IMG/VR virus record: IMGVR_UViG_3300021142_000157
Span: 1-26,598 of that record
Direction: 5' to 3' (one strand)
Length of the DNA stretch: 26,598 nucleotides
Origin: a virus
The notes beneath the pieces are model-generated. The model saw only the letters and a program-made list of their open reading frames with translations, did no database searches and was not told the origin of the DNA. Below, piece after piece: positions 13,488 to 21,522 of the stretch; the first letter of the stretch is position 1, and each line of letters begins with the position of its first letter. The position numbers and the translations under genes are program-made.

Positions 13488-15749
13488 ATGGCATTGACCG
13501 ACTTTCCTGCGCAGTATGAATCGGGGATGGATGAGCCGATGGGAGAACCGTCGGCGCTTGATCCGCAGGCAGAGGCGGCGAAGTTTGAGGAACAGTTGCA
13601 GGCGTTTGGTCATTCACTTGCCAAGCAGCGCGACGAGTGGGTAAGGGCGCGGGCGGCAACCGGGTGGGACAAGCGGGTACAGGAAGACCTGGACCAGTAC
13701 CATGCGCGTGATGCCGCAGCCAAGCAAGCTGCCGAGATGATGGAGTCGGTGTACCAGGGCTACCCCATCACGACTCAGGGCGCGAAGCCGACTCGCTCTA
13801 CCGTGTTTATCGGACTGACGCGACAGAAGGCGAACGCAGCCGAGGCGCGGCTTGCCGACATCATGCTCCCGACCGATGACCAGAACTGGGGCATTCAGCC
13901 TACGCCGATCCCCGAGTTGGCATCGTCTCTTGCATCGGATGCCTTGGCCGTCGATCCGCAGTCTGGCACCCAACTGGTGGACGCGAACGGTCAGCCGGTG
14001 ACCGAGAAAGATGTCGCTCGCAAGATCATGGAGTTGGCGCGGACAAAAGCCGACGCGATGTCAAACGTCATTGACGACCAGTTGGTTGAGTGCGACTACA
14101 ACTCCGAAAGCCGGAAGATGATCCACGACTCTGCGATCATGGGCGTTGGGATATTGAAAGGGCCGATCGTCACGAACAGGACACGCAAGGCGTGGATGTC
14201 GATGACCGACCAAACCGGCCAGACGGTGCAATGCATTGAAATGGTCGAAGAGATCAATCCGGCATCGTTCAGGGTTGATCCGCGCAACGTGTGGGAAGAC
14301 CCCGCCTGTGGTGATGACGTTCACGCCGGCAAGGGGATTTACGAGCGCGACTTGATGACTCCGCGGCAAGTGCGCGACCTTGCGAAGCAACCGGGGTACA
14401 TGAAAGCGCAATTGCGCAAGGTACTTGAAGAGGGTCCGAAACCGACGGCCACGATGACCGAGGTAGGCGACCAAAACTCCGCAGCACGCGAACGCCAGCG
14501 CACTAATTTTGAGGTGTGGACGTACACGGGCGAGGTCAACCACGATGACCTACAAGCCGCAGGCGTTCCCGTCGGTGAGAAGGATGAACTTCATTCGGTG
14601 AGTGGGGTGGTGGTTTTCATCAACTCAATCGTCGTGAAGGCCTACCTGAACCCGCTGGAATCCGGCGATTTGCCGTATGACTTTTACCCTTGGGAGAAGG
14701 TTTCTGATTCTCCCCGCGGCTACGGGATTCCGTATCTCATGCGGTCGCAGCAGAAAGTGCTGAATGCGGCGTGGCGCACGATGATGGACAACATGGGCGT
14801 GAGTTCCGGTCCGCAGATCGTCATCAAGCCGAGCGTGATTCAGCCGGCAGACAAGCAAATGCAGTTGACCGGGCGCAAGATTTGGTACGCGACCGATGAC
14901 ACGGATGATGTGCGTAAGGCATTCACCACGTTTGAATTCGCATCGCACCAGGCCGAACTTGAGAAGATCATCGGTATGGCGCAGCAGTTGGCCGACGAGG
15001 AAACCGGCGTACCGATGCTGACGCAGGGTGAGCAGGGGAAAGCCCCCGACACGGTCGGCGGGATGCAGATGCTGATGAACGCAGCAAACGTCGTGCTGCG
15101 GCGCCTGGTCAAGCAATACGATGACTACATCACGAAACCGCACATCCGCCGGTACTACGACTACAACATGCTGTATTCGGACAAGGATGACATCAAGGGT
15201 GACTTCAATATTGATGCTCGTGGATCGTCCGCGCTACTGATCCGAGACATCCAGAACCAAGCGTTTATGAACCTGATGGCCGCGGCATCGAATCCGGTGT
15301 TTGGGCCGATGGTCGATCCGAAGAAGTTGTTTGAGAAAGCCCTACAAGCACAGCACGTTGATCCAGCGGACATCATGCTCTCGGATGACGAGATCGAGAA
15401 GAAGCAGGAAGCGATGGCGCAGAACGCGCAGAACGGTGGCGGCGATCCTCGTCTGGTCGCAGCGAAGATGAAGGGTCAGGCCGAGATGCAACGCGCACAG
15501 GCAGACATCCAGATTTCGCAGGCAGAGGCTCAGACACGGATGCAACTGGCGCAGCAAGATCAGGCGTTCAAGTTGCAAATGCTTGACAAGCAACTCCAGC
15601 TTGAGATGATCAAACTCGCACAGGTCAAAGATTTAACGCTCGAGCAGATCAAAGCGGATCTCGCGATGACTGCCATTACGGAACGCACGAAGAAAGAATT
15701 GCTGGCTACCGAGGCGCAACTCAAGTTGTCTGCCGGCACGGGGATTTAA
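13488..15749 (+). CDS. Portal protein
   Basis: 753 residues, long for a portal but normal for P22-like and N4-like groups. Portal-like segments are YPITTQGAKPTRSTVFIGLTR near the N-terminus, NPASFRVDPRNVWEDPA, YDFYPWEKVSDSPRGYGIP and DEETGVPMLTQGEQGKAPDT in the second half. The last ~110 residues are a Gln/Ala-rich helix (AEMQRAQADIQISQAEAQ), matching the barrel or coiled-coil tail of P22-type portals. It forms the dodecameric entry for DNA at one capsid vertex. It follows terL, the usual order, and abuts the next gene without a gap. Confidence 0.9.
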   Translation: MALTDFPAQYESGMDEPMGEPSALDPQAEAAKFEEQLQAFGHSLAKQRDEWVRARAATGWDKRVQEDLDQYHARDAAAKQAAEMMESVYQGYPITTQGAKPTRSTVFIGLTRQKANAAEARLADIMLPTDDQNWGIQPTPIPELASSLASDALAVDPQSGTQLVDANGQPVTEKDVARKIMELARTKADAMSNVIDDQLVECDYNSESRKMIHDSAIMGVGILKGPIVTNRTRKAWMSMTDQTGQTVQCIEMVEEINPASFRVDPRNVWEDPACGDDVHAGKGIYERDLMTPRQVRDLAKQPGYMKAQLRKVLEEGPKPTATMTEVGDQNSAARERQRTNFEVWTYTGEVNHDDLQAAGVPVGEKDELHSVSGVVVFINSIVVKAYLNPLESGDLPYDFYPWEKVSDSPRGYGIPYLMRSQQKVLNAAWRTMMDNMGVSSGPQIVIKPSVIQPADKQMQLTGRKIWYATDDTDDVRKAFTTFEFASHQAELEKIIGMAQQLADEETGVPMLTQGEQGKAPDTVGGMQMLMNAANVVLRRLVKQYDDYITKPHIRRYYDYNMLYSDKDDIKGDFNIDARGSSALLIRDIQNQAFMNLMAAASNPVFGPMVDPKKLFEKALQAQHVDPADIMLSDDEIEKKQEAMAQNAQNGGGDPRLVAAKMKGQAEMQRAQADIQISQAEAQTRMQLAQQDQAFKLQMLDKQLQLEMIKLAQVKDLTLEQIKADLAMTAITERTKKELLATEAQLKLSAGTGI

Positions 15750-17021
15750 ATGGCCGTTGATGCCGCAACCGCACAGGCGTTTCAAGATGCGATGAGCAGC
15801 GGAACGGCGGGTATCTCGTATGACGCCAGCAAGAATTTGCTGGTTGACAAGAGCGGGAACGCACTTGGTACTCCGCAGGATTTCGGGTTCAGCCCGAAGG
15901 CTGCGTTGCAATTGGATACCGGGATGCCGGTTGGATCACAGTATGACCAGGCGAGCGGCACGGTGCGCGACCAGAATGGGAACGTGATCGGTAGGCCGCA
16001 AGACTTCGGGATGACCGTTGATCCGCAGGGGAACATCACCTCTGATCCGACGCAAGGGATTTCGCAGACCACCACGAACGGTGCGGTTCAGTTGGCTCCT
16101 CAAGCGGCTGCTGCACCCAACGGGCTGGACTTCGGGGCCGGGGTGAATCAGTTCACTCAGCAGGGTCTTACTCCAGGTGGTCAGTCGTATGAGGGCGTGC
16201 CGACACAGTTCCTCGACAAGAACGGCAACGTCGCAGCCTGGTACGGAACGGTGAGTAGTGGTGCATCACAGAACACTACCCCGTCGCAATGGGGCTGGCA
16301 CACGGCGGCGGAACTCACGCCGCAGCAGGGGATTGATTCAGGCGGCAACGTCGTGACGATCAACCCGGTGCCAGCTTACGCGACGGCGAGCCGGTTTGAT
16401 GCCGGCGCCCAGAACCGCGCTGCGTTGGCCGGGACTGCGATGGTGCTTGGCGGGATGGCCGGTGCGGCTGCGCTGGCTCCGACGGTGGCCGCGATGGCAC
16501 CAAGTGCGAGTACCGCGGGGCTGGCATCAATGGCGCCGGAATCGATGATGGGCGCGGGGTATGGCGCGGCAGGGTCAACGATCGCACCTGGGGCTGGAAC
16601 GTCATTGCTCCCAACGGTTGGTCAAGCAGCGGCATATGACGCAGGGCTATCTGCGGGCGCAGGAGTCGGCGCGAACGCGGGCGAAGCGGTTGCCGGTAGC
16701 GGTTTAACAGGCAGTCAGATAGTCAACGGCCTGAAGCAAGCAAATCAGGTTTACGGGCTTGCAAAGAACGTGGCCGGTGTGCTGACCCCCGCATCAACCC
16801 CGTCACTCGCGCAGACTGCGGCCTCGAGTCCGATCCCGACAACGAGCGCGACTGCGCCGGCAACGACGATTCAAGACCCGTACACGGTAGCGCAATTGCA
16901 GGGAATACAGGGATTCAAGACCCCGGCCCAGCTTGCCCTACAAACGCCGGGAATTATTCAGCAACAACTTGCAGCGGTATCACCAAATGTGCCTGGTCTG
17001 ATCGCCGGGGCAAGAGCCTAA
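15750..17021 (+). CDS. Virion-associated protein, Ala/Gly-rich
   Basis: 423 residues starting one base after the portal stop. Residues ~20-110 contain two copies of a unit that ends in PQDFGFS or PQDFGMT (LLVDKSGNALGTPQDFGF and VRDQNGNVIGRPQDFGM); a third weaker copy has FLDKNGNVAAWYG. Residues ~220-265 are hydrophobic Ala/Gly/Met-rich (TAMVLGGMAGAAALAPTVA). The C-terminus is Ser/Thr/Pro-rich with Gln. Composition and position suggest an internal or DNA-ejection protein, but no family is recognised. Confidence 0.7.
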   Translation: MAVDAATAQAFQDAMSSGTAGISYDASKNLLVDKSGNALGTPQDFGFSPKAALQLDTGMPVGSQYDQASGTVRDQNGNVIGRPQDFGMTVDPQGNITSDPTQGISQTTTNGAVQLAPQAAAAPNGLDFGAGVNQFTQQGLTPGGQSYEGVPTQFLDKNGNVAAWYGTVSSGASQNTTPSQWGWHTAAELTPQQGIDSGGNVVTINPVPAYATASRFDAGAQNRAALAGTAMVLGGMAGAAALAPTVAAMAPSASTAGLASMAPESMMGAGYGAAGSTIAPGAGTSLLPTVGQAAAYDAGLSAGAGVGANAGEAVAGSGLTGSQIVNGLKQANQVYGLAKNVAGVLTPASTPSLAQTAASSPIPTTSATAPATTIQDPYTVAQLQGIQGFKTPAQLALQTPGIIQQQLAAVSPNVPGLIAGARA

Positions 17022-17031
17022 AGGAAATGCA

Positions 17032-17397
17032 ATGAATCAACAAAACTTCTTGCGCAAGACCATGCAAGCGACGATCTCTTCTGGTACTAGCGTGTCGAAC
17101 GCAATTGATCCGGTGGACTCGGCGCTGCTTGGATTTATTATGCCGGCGGCGTGGACCACCGCCGCGCTCAATCTTGAAGTATCGATGGACAACACAAATT
17201 GGGCGACCGTGATTTATGACAAGGTTGGTACTGCGGTTAGTTCGTGGGCAACCCCGGTAGCTGGTGCAGCATATGCCGTAGACGCGATGTCGATGCTGCC
17301 ATGGCGCTTCGTTCGCTTCCGTTCTGGCACTTCTGGGTCTCCCGTCACACAGGGCGCCGACAGGCTGATAACGACTGTCATGCGTCCGCTAGCCTGA
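17032..17397 (+). CDS. Hypothetical virion protein
   Basis: 121 residues with a beta-rich pattern (LNLEVSMDNTNWATVIYD, then LPWRFVRFRSG), resembling small phage structural proteins that describe 'value per sample' beta sandwiches. AAAGGAA precedes the ATG. It sits between the portal-linked gene and the lysis block. No named family. Confidence 0.65.
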   Translation: MNQQNFLRKTMQATISSGTSVSNAIDPVDSALLGFIMPAAWTTAALNLEVSMDNTNWATVIYDKVGTAVSSWATPVAGAAYAVDAMSMLPWRFVRFRSGTSGSPVTQGADRLITTVMRPLA

Positions 17398-17430
17398 TAG
17401 ATCAGATATGTCAGCGATGTTGGGTGCGCG

Positions 17431-17625
17431 ATGCTAGCAAACAAGCCAATCACTCGCGTTTGCTATTGCGTTGGCAAGCAGGATGATGATCCGTACTGCC
17501 CATGTGAGATGCGCCGACACGGGCTGCGCCCAACGGTGATGTTGCCCGACTATTCGTTTAACCACAAACATGGGGAAGAACATGTCGAAAGATTGGGTAA
17601 AGGGCGCGATAAAGAAACCCGGTAG
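17431..17625 (+). CDS. Small Cys-rich hypothetical protein
   Basis: 64 residues with C-YC-x8-C-x-C spacing (VCYCVGKQDDDPYCPCEMRR), suggesting metal binding. The Shine-Dalgarno is weak, and the last 44 bases overlap the next gene in another frame. Coding is supported by the Cys pattern and by filling the gap; confidence is moderate. Confidence 0.45.
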   Translation: MLANKPITRVCYCVGKQDDDPYCPCEMRRHGLRPTVMLPDYSFNHKHGEEHVERLGKGRDKETR

Positions 17626-17767
17626 CCTTCATGCCGAATTGGGAATTCCGCAAGGAAAGAAAATTCCCGAAAATGTTTTAGATGCCGCGGCGAAGATGCC
17701 GGGTAAAGAGGGCGAGCGCGCTCGGTTCGCGAAGGTGATTCGCGGGTTCAACCATCACAAAGACTAG
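17582..17767 (+). CDS. Small basic phage protein (KKPGSLHAELGIPQGKKIP type)
   Basis: 61 residues: MSKDWVKGAIKKPGSLHAEL, then GIPQGKKIPENVLDAAAKM. This opening is shared by a common small phage protein of unknown function. The ATG at 17582 is chosen because GGGGAAG lies five bases upstream; an ATG four codons earlier overlaps that site. Strongly basic, so nucleic-acid contact is possible. Confidence 0.75.
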   Translation: MSKDWVKGAIKKPGSLHAELGIPQGKKIPENVLDAAAKMPGKEGERARFAKVIRGFNHHKD

Positions 17768-17776
17768 GTGGCGCCA

Positions 17777-18097
17777 GTGGACATCAGCATTCAGGACGCC
17801 AGTTTGGTGAAGTTGGTATCAGGCATCGCTGGAAGTTTTGTGTCTATTCGTTTTGTTCAGGGTACTTGGTTTGAGCGTCTGATCATGTGTATCGGCGGAT
17901 CTGCGCTCTCGTACTACGCGACATCGCCGGTCGCTGTTTGGGTTGGCCTGCCGAACGCCGAAGGGCTTGTCGGGTTTTTGATCGGGCTTTTTGGCATGAG
18001 CATCGCGGCGAAGATTTACGAAGTCATCGCATTTTTAGATGCGCAGAAGGCGGCAACGGAACTGTGGGATTGGCTATCGCGAAAGTGGAAGGCCTGA
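17777..18097 (+). CDS. Putative holin-like membrane protein
   Basis: 106 residues from a GTG at 17777, with AGGTGG five bases upstream (an earlier GTG at 17768 is possible). Three hydrophobic stretches: ~30-47 (LIMCIGGSALSYYATS), ~53-80 (LVGFLIGLFGMSIAAKIY), plus a weaker N-terminal one, and a charged C-terminus (LWDWLSRKWKA). Small proteins of this style, coupled with endolysin and spanin genes, are usually annotated as holins, which form membrane holes at lysis. Proof would need lysis assays; an unrelated membrane protein is possible. Confidence 0.6.
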   Translation: MDISIQDASLVKLVSGIAGSFVSIRFVQGTWFERLIMCIGGSALSYYATSPVAVWVGLPNAEGLVGFLIGLFGMSIAAKIYEVIAFLDAQKAATELWDWLSRKWKA

Positions 18098-18098
18098 C

Positions 18099-18353
18099 AT
18101 GGAATTCGTCTATTCGCTCTCGTTGGTTTTCGCGGCAATGCTTGCCTGCTTGGCAATCTTTAGTGACAGGTTTGGCGACAACTTTTTGCAGCGGATCGGG
18201 CTATCCCTGATCGGGTTTGCGTCATGCGTTGATTTGTACCTGATGTACCTGACGGCAGATTGTTGCACCCGTCACAACCCGAGGTCGCTATTCATCATTG
18301 GATTCGCGGTGTACGGGGCTGGAACATTAATGAAGGTCTACAGACACAACTAG
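18099..18353 (+). CDS. Small membrane protein, possible second holin or antiholin
   Basis: 84 residues with three hydrophobic segments: ~5-20 (YSLSLVFAAMLACLAIF), ~32-50 (IGLSLIGFASCVDLYLMYL) and ~64-80 (SLFIIGFAVYGAGTLM). It starts one base after the holin-like gene's stop. It could be an antiholin or partner; this is position-based. Confidence 0.6.
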   Translation: MEFVYSLSLVFAAMLACLAIFSDRFGDNFLQRIGLSLIGFASCVDLYLMYLTADCCTRHNPRSLFIIGFAVYGAGTLMKVYRHN

Positions 18354-18362
18354 GGGTTGAGC

Positions 18363-18701
18363 ATGAGATTGGTCACAGCAAATACTTGCAAGGCCGTCTA
18401 CGAAATGCTTTACCAGGTTCCCCCGTTCTGCAAGTGGAACCTACCACCGTCCGATGACATTGAGTTTGTCGTGATGCACGACCCGTCCTGTTATGGGATG
18501 TATGAACCGGAACACATCATCACGATCTCGAGCGCGAAGCATGGCCACCTAGATACGATTATCAGGACGATGGCTCACGAGATGATCCACCTGTACCAAT
18601 TCACCCGAAACAGGGGTGGCTGGAACATACACGGCGCGGTGTTCAACCGATACGCGCACAAGGTTTCTGAATCCTTGGGTTTTGACCCGAAGGAGCTTTA
18701 A
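18363..18701 (+). CDS. SprT-like zinc metallopeptidase
   Basis: 112 residues. The zinc motif HEMIH is inside IIRTMAHEMIHLYQF, with a downstream His in WNIHGAVFNRYAHKV, matching the compact catalytic core of SprT/WSS1-like peptidases. The rest has no recognised DNA-binding tail. SprT-like domains act on DNA-bound or structural proteins; the phage role is unknown. ATG 18363 is chosen (AGGGG nine bases upstream) over a TTG two codons earlier. The metallophosphoesterase gene starts at the base after its stop. Confidence 0.8.
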   Translation: MRLVTANTCKAVYEMLYQVPPFCKWNLPPSDDIEFVVMHDPSCYGMYEPEHIITISSAKHGHLDTIIRTMAHEMIHLYQFTRNRGGWNIHGAVFNRYAHKVSESLGFDPKEL

Positions 18702-20714
18702 GTGTCGCAAGCACCGCTATCCGACGAACAAGCATTAGAAGCCTACGCAGCATTACAGCGATTTGGCAGCAAGCGAGCGGCGGCTCAGGCGTTGGGAATA
18801 CAACGCTCGACAATGTCGAACCGCCTCAGAATATATGAGGAACGTAACCCGCAAAACGCAGAATTCAGCATTGCACCGATCCCCGAAGATGACATTGACA
18901 TTGAGGATTTGGTCAATCTGCGCATCAAGCAATTTGCCAAGAAGAAAGCCTACGAACAGGCAACTAAGCTGATCGAAGTCAAAGTAAAGATTTCCGGCCC
19001 AATCGGAATACTTCACTTTGGCGATCCGCACGTTGATGACGATGGCACGGATTTGGAACTGCTGCGCAAGCATAGTGACCTGACGCAGATAGAAGGCGTT
19101 TGGGGCGCAAACATCGGGGATACGACCAACAACTGGGTCGGACGATTGGCGAGGCTGTACGCCCAACAATCGACCTCTGCTAGTCAGGCGTGGAAGTTGG
19201 CAGAATGGTTCGTTGCGAGAACCCGCTGGATTTACATGATTGGGGGTAACCACGACTGCCACGACGCAGAAACGGAAGCCCTGACGAAACGTGGATGGGT
19301 TAAGTATGACCAGATTCGAAAGGATGACAAGGTTTTATCATTTGATCCCGAAACAGAATGCGCGGTTTGGGATGACATACAAAGCGTGATTGTCAGGGGG
19401 CATGACGGTGAAATGGTTGACATTAAGTGTCAATCGTTGGATGCAAGCGTTACACCTAATCATCGCATCTTGCACAAATCGCGAAATTGGAAGAAACAAT
19501 GGGGCGATTGGGGCTACGCGCAAGCCGGCAATTTGCCGCCCAGGTTTAAAGTCCCGGTAAGTGCGCAGATTCAGAATGAAGGGGTCGCACTGTCAGACGA
19601 TCAGATATCACTTGCCGGCTGGATTCTTACGGACGGTAGCATTTATCACAAGGGCAATAGCCCCAAGATAACCCTGTACCAAAGCAAGGATGGCGCGGAA
19701 ATAAATCGCCTTGTTTCTGCGCTTGATTTGACGGTGAGAAAGTCGGTTAGGGCGAGAAAGATCATGTCCGTTTGTGGGCGTGATCTTGTCAAGCCACCCA
19801 AAGATCAGCATGAATGGACATTTAATGCTGACTCATCCAGAAAAATTCTAGGATGGTTGCCAAGGAAAGGGATTCTTCCTGCCTGGACACACGATCTGAA
19901 TGAGCGGCAATTTTCAATTCTATTGGACGCGCTTGTGGCGGGTGACGGCACATGGGATGGTGTTAGCCCAAAAGACAAAAACGTCGCCGTTCTACATGGT
20001 ACGGAACAATTCTTGTCAAGCGTTCAGGCAGTCGCCGTGATGCACGGATGGAATGCTAGGCTTTCTGTAGCTCGGGAAAAGGATTACCGACTTAATCTGT
20101 GCAATCGGTCAACAATTCAGGCAGAGCGTGGAGTCGCAGTATCTAGACGCGAATACAAAGGGATTGTGTGGTGCTTGACGGTGCCACATAGCAACTTCAT
20201 GGTTCGCAGAAATGGCGCGGCGCATTTCTCTGGAAACTGTTGGGCCGGTGCTGCCGATCCTCTGAAATGGATAGCGAAACAGTCGGACACGCTTTACAAA
20301 GCTAGCGAATGCCGCATCAATCTGGCATTTCCGAACGGGCGCAGCGTCATCGTCAACGCTCGGCATGACTTCAGCGGATCGTCAATGTGGAATCCTGCTC
20401 ACGCGCAGATGAAGGCCGCGCAGCTTGGCTACCGCGACCATATCTCGGTGAGCGGTCACAAGCATTGCAGCGGGTACGGGGTCATCAAGGACGGCGGGAC
20501 AGGCAGGGTATGCCATGCGCTGCAAGTGGCCTCGTACAAATTGTACGATCACTACGCGAAGGAAAAGGGGTTCAGGGATCAGACGCTATCACCGGCCTGC
20601 ATGACCGTGATTAACCCTGAACTGGAAGAATCCCACCCCGACATGATCAAGGTTTTCTGGTCACCTGAAGAAGGCGTGGACTTTCTTAAATGGAAGCGCG
20701 GCAAAGGTTCGTGA
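18702..20714 (+). CDS. Metallophosphoesterase with N-terminal HTH, interrupted by intein
   Basis: 670 residues as encoded; 343 after removing the intein (residues 186-512). The N-terminal ~48 residues form a helix-turn-helix (SKRAAAQALGIQRSTMSNRL). The extein then shows calcineurin-like phosphoesterase motifs: GDPHVDD (107-113), NIGD (137-140), GNHD (182-185), NARHDFSG and SGHKHCSG near the C-terminus, all binding the two metals. It begins with GTG right after the SprT stop. Related HTH-phosphoesterase proteins occur in phages; their substrate is unknown. Activity probably depends on splicing, since the intein lies directly after the catalytic GNHD. Confidence 0.88.
   Translation: MSQAPLSDEQALEAYAALQRFGSKRAAAQALGIQRSTMSNRLRIYEERNPQNAEFSIAPIPEDDIDIEDLVNLRIKQFAKKKAYEQATKLIEVKVKISGPIGILHFGDPHVDDDGTDLELLRKHSDLTQIEGVWGANIGDTTNNWVGRLARLYAQQSTSASQAWKLAEWFVARTRWIYMIGGNHDCHDAETEALTKRGWVKYDQIRKDDKVLSFDPETECAVWDDIQSVIVRGHDGEMVDIKCQSLDASVTPNHRILHKSRNWKKQWGDWGYAQAGNLPPRFKVPVSAQIQNEGVALSDDQISLAGWILTDGSIYHKGNSPKITLYQSKDGAEINRLVSALDLTVRKSVRARKIMSVCGRDLVKPPKDQHEWTFNADSSRKILGWLPRKGILPAWTHDLNERQFSILLDALVAGDGTWDGVSPKDKNVAVLHGTEQFLSSVQAVAVMHGWNARLSVAREKDYRLNLCNRSTIQAERGVAVSRREYKGIVWCLTVPHSNFMVRRNGAAHFSGNCWAGAADPLKWIAKQSDTLYKASECRINLAFPNGRSVIVNARHDFSGSSMWNPAHAQMKAAQLGYRDHISVSGHKHCSGYGVIKDGGTGRVCHALQVASYKLYDHYAKEKGFRDQTLSPACMTVINPELEESHPDMIKVFWSPEEGVDFLKWKRGKGS
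19257..20237 (+). mobile_element. Intein with LAGLIDADG-type homing endonuclease
   Basis: 327 residues in frame, from Cys186 to Asn512 of the host ORF. Block A: CHDAETEALTKRGWV. Block B: VTPNHRIL (Thr251, His254). LAGLIDADG helices: LAGWILTDGS (304-313) and LLDALVAGDG (407-416). Block F: VWCLTVPHSNF. Block G: HFSGN, followed by +1 Cys (codon 20238-20240). The penultimate residue is Gly rather than the common His. Removal joins GGNHD to CWAG in frame. All main splicing residues are present, so splicing looks possible. Its base composition appears more AT-rich than the flanking extein, consistent with separate acquisition. Confidence 0.93.
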
Positions 20715-20941
20715 TGCTCAAACTATTGAAGGACATCTTCACGGAAGATGACAACCAGACGTATTGCGCCGCTCGAGTGTGCGGTGTGTCTGCCGTATTT
20801 GGATACTTGGGTGCGGCGTATTTCCATATCTTCCACGGCCAGCCGATGGACTTCTCGCAACTCGGCATCGGGTGTGCCGCGGTGCTTGGCGGTGCCGGCG
20901 CATTCGTGAGCCTCAAGGCGGCAACGCAAAAGGATTCGTGA
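20714..20941 (+). CDS. Small membrane protein, possible holin
   Basis: 75 residues. Hydrophobic stretches at ~22-40 (ARVCGVSAVFGYLGAAYF) and ~51-69 (LGIGCAAVLGGAGAFVSL). Starts TGATG-coupled to the phosphoesterase stop and ends coupled to Rz. Two membrane spans next to spanin and endolysin genes fit a class II holin, so it competes with the proteins at 17777 and 18099 for that role. Confidence 0.65.
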   Translation: MLKLLKDIFTEDDNQTYCAARVCGVSAVFGYLGAAYFHIFHGQPMDFSQLGIGCAAVLGGAGAFVSLKAATQKDS

Positions 20942-21522
20942 TGATCTCAATACCAGGCCTTCCCAGCCCGACTGTGCTGATTGCCGCGGGGATCGCGGTT
21001 GTTGTTGCCTTCGGCGTAGGAGCATACGAGGGTTATTCCCATGAACACGACAAGTTCGTCGCGTTTCAGGGGGAAGTCAAGGCCGCAGGAGAAATCGCCG
21101 AGGCACGGCATAAGGCGACGATCGCCGGACATGAAGCAGTGACCGCGAAGGTTTCCCAGGATGCGGCATCGAAAATCGCAGCCCTTCAGGCGAAGGCAGA
21201 GGAGGCACTGAAGGTCGAACAGTTGGCACACGTTCAGGATATCCAATCCCTTCAATCAACTCACGCTGCCGAGAAGCAGCAAGTCACGGAGCATGTCAAA
21301 AATGACTTCCAGCAAAAAATTGATTCTATCCGCGCTGCTTACGCTAACCGGGTGCGCGGCGCAACCGATTCCGGTGGCCGTGACTTGCCCCCCGTTTCCC
21401 TCGCCACCCCCCCAGCTTATGACGAGTCCTCCTACAACGTCCTTGCTGCAAACTGCTCAATAACCACACAGATGCTGATCTCACTTCAGGAGTGGGTCCG
21501 CGAACAGGAAGCCGTTAAATGA
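20941..21522 (+). CDS. Rz: Rz-like inner-membrane spanin
   Basis: 193 residues. An N-terminal hydrophobic anchor (~10-28, VLIAAGIAVVVAFGVG), a long periplasmic helical coiled coil (~35-135), and a C-terminal NCSITTQMLISLQEWVREQ typical of Rz ends. Rz bridges the inner membrane to the outer-membrane lipoprotein Rz1 and fuses the two membranes at the last step of lysis. Overlaps: one base with the upstream gene (TGATG) and four bases with the endolysin. Rz1 is embedded in the +1 frame. Confidence 0.88.
   Translation: MISIPGLPSPTVLIAAGIAVVVAFGVGAYEGYSHEHDKFVAFQGEVKAAGEIAEARHKATIAGHEAVTAKVSQDAASKIAALQAKAEEALKVEQLAHVQDIQSLQSTHAAEKQQVTEHVKNDFQQKIDSIRAAYANRVRGATDSGGRDLPPVSLATPPAYDESSYNVLAANCSITTQMLISLQEWVREQEAVK
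21302..21463 (+). CDS. Rz1: Rz1-like outer-membrane spanin lipoprotein, nested in Rz
   Basis: 53 residues in the +1 frame wholly inside Rz. It has a lipoprotein signal MTSSKKLILSALLTLTGC with lipobox L-T-G-C (Cys18), then a short Pro-rich mature part (CPPFPSPPPQL), the hallmark of Rz1. The nested layout is the classic lambda arrangement. No rival reading is needed to explain it, and a chance signal peptide with lipobox plus Pro-rich tail is improbable. A weak ribosome site (GGAGCATGTCAAA) precedes ATG 21302. Confidence 0.9.
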   Translation: MTSSKKLILSALLTLTGCAAQPIPVAVTCPPFPSPPPQLMTSPPTTSLLQTAQ

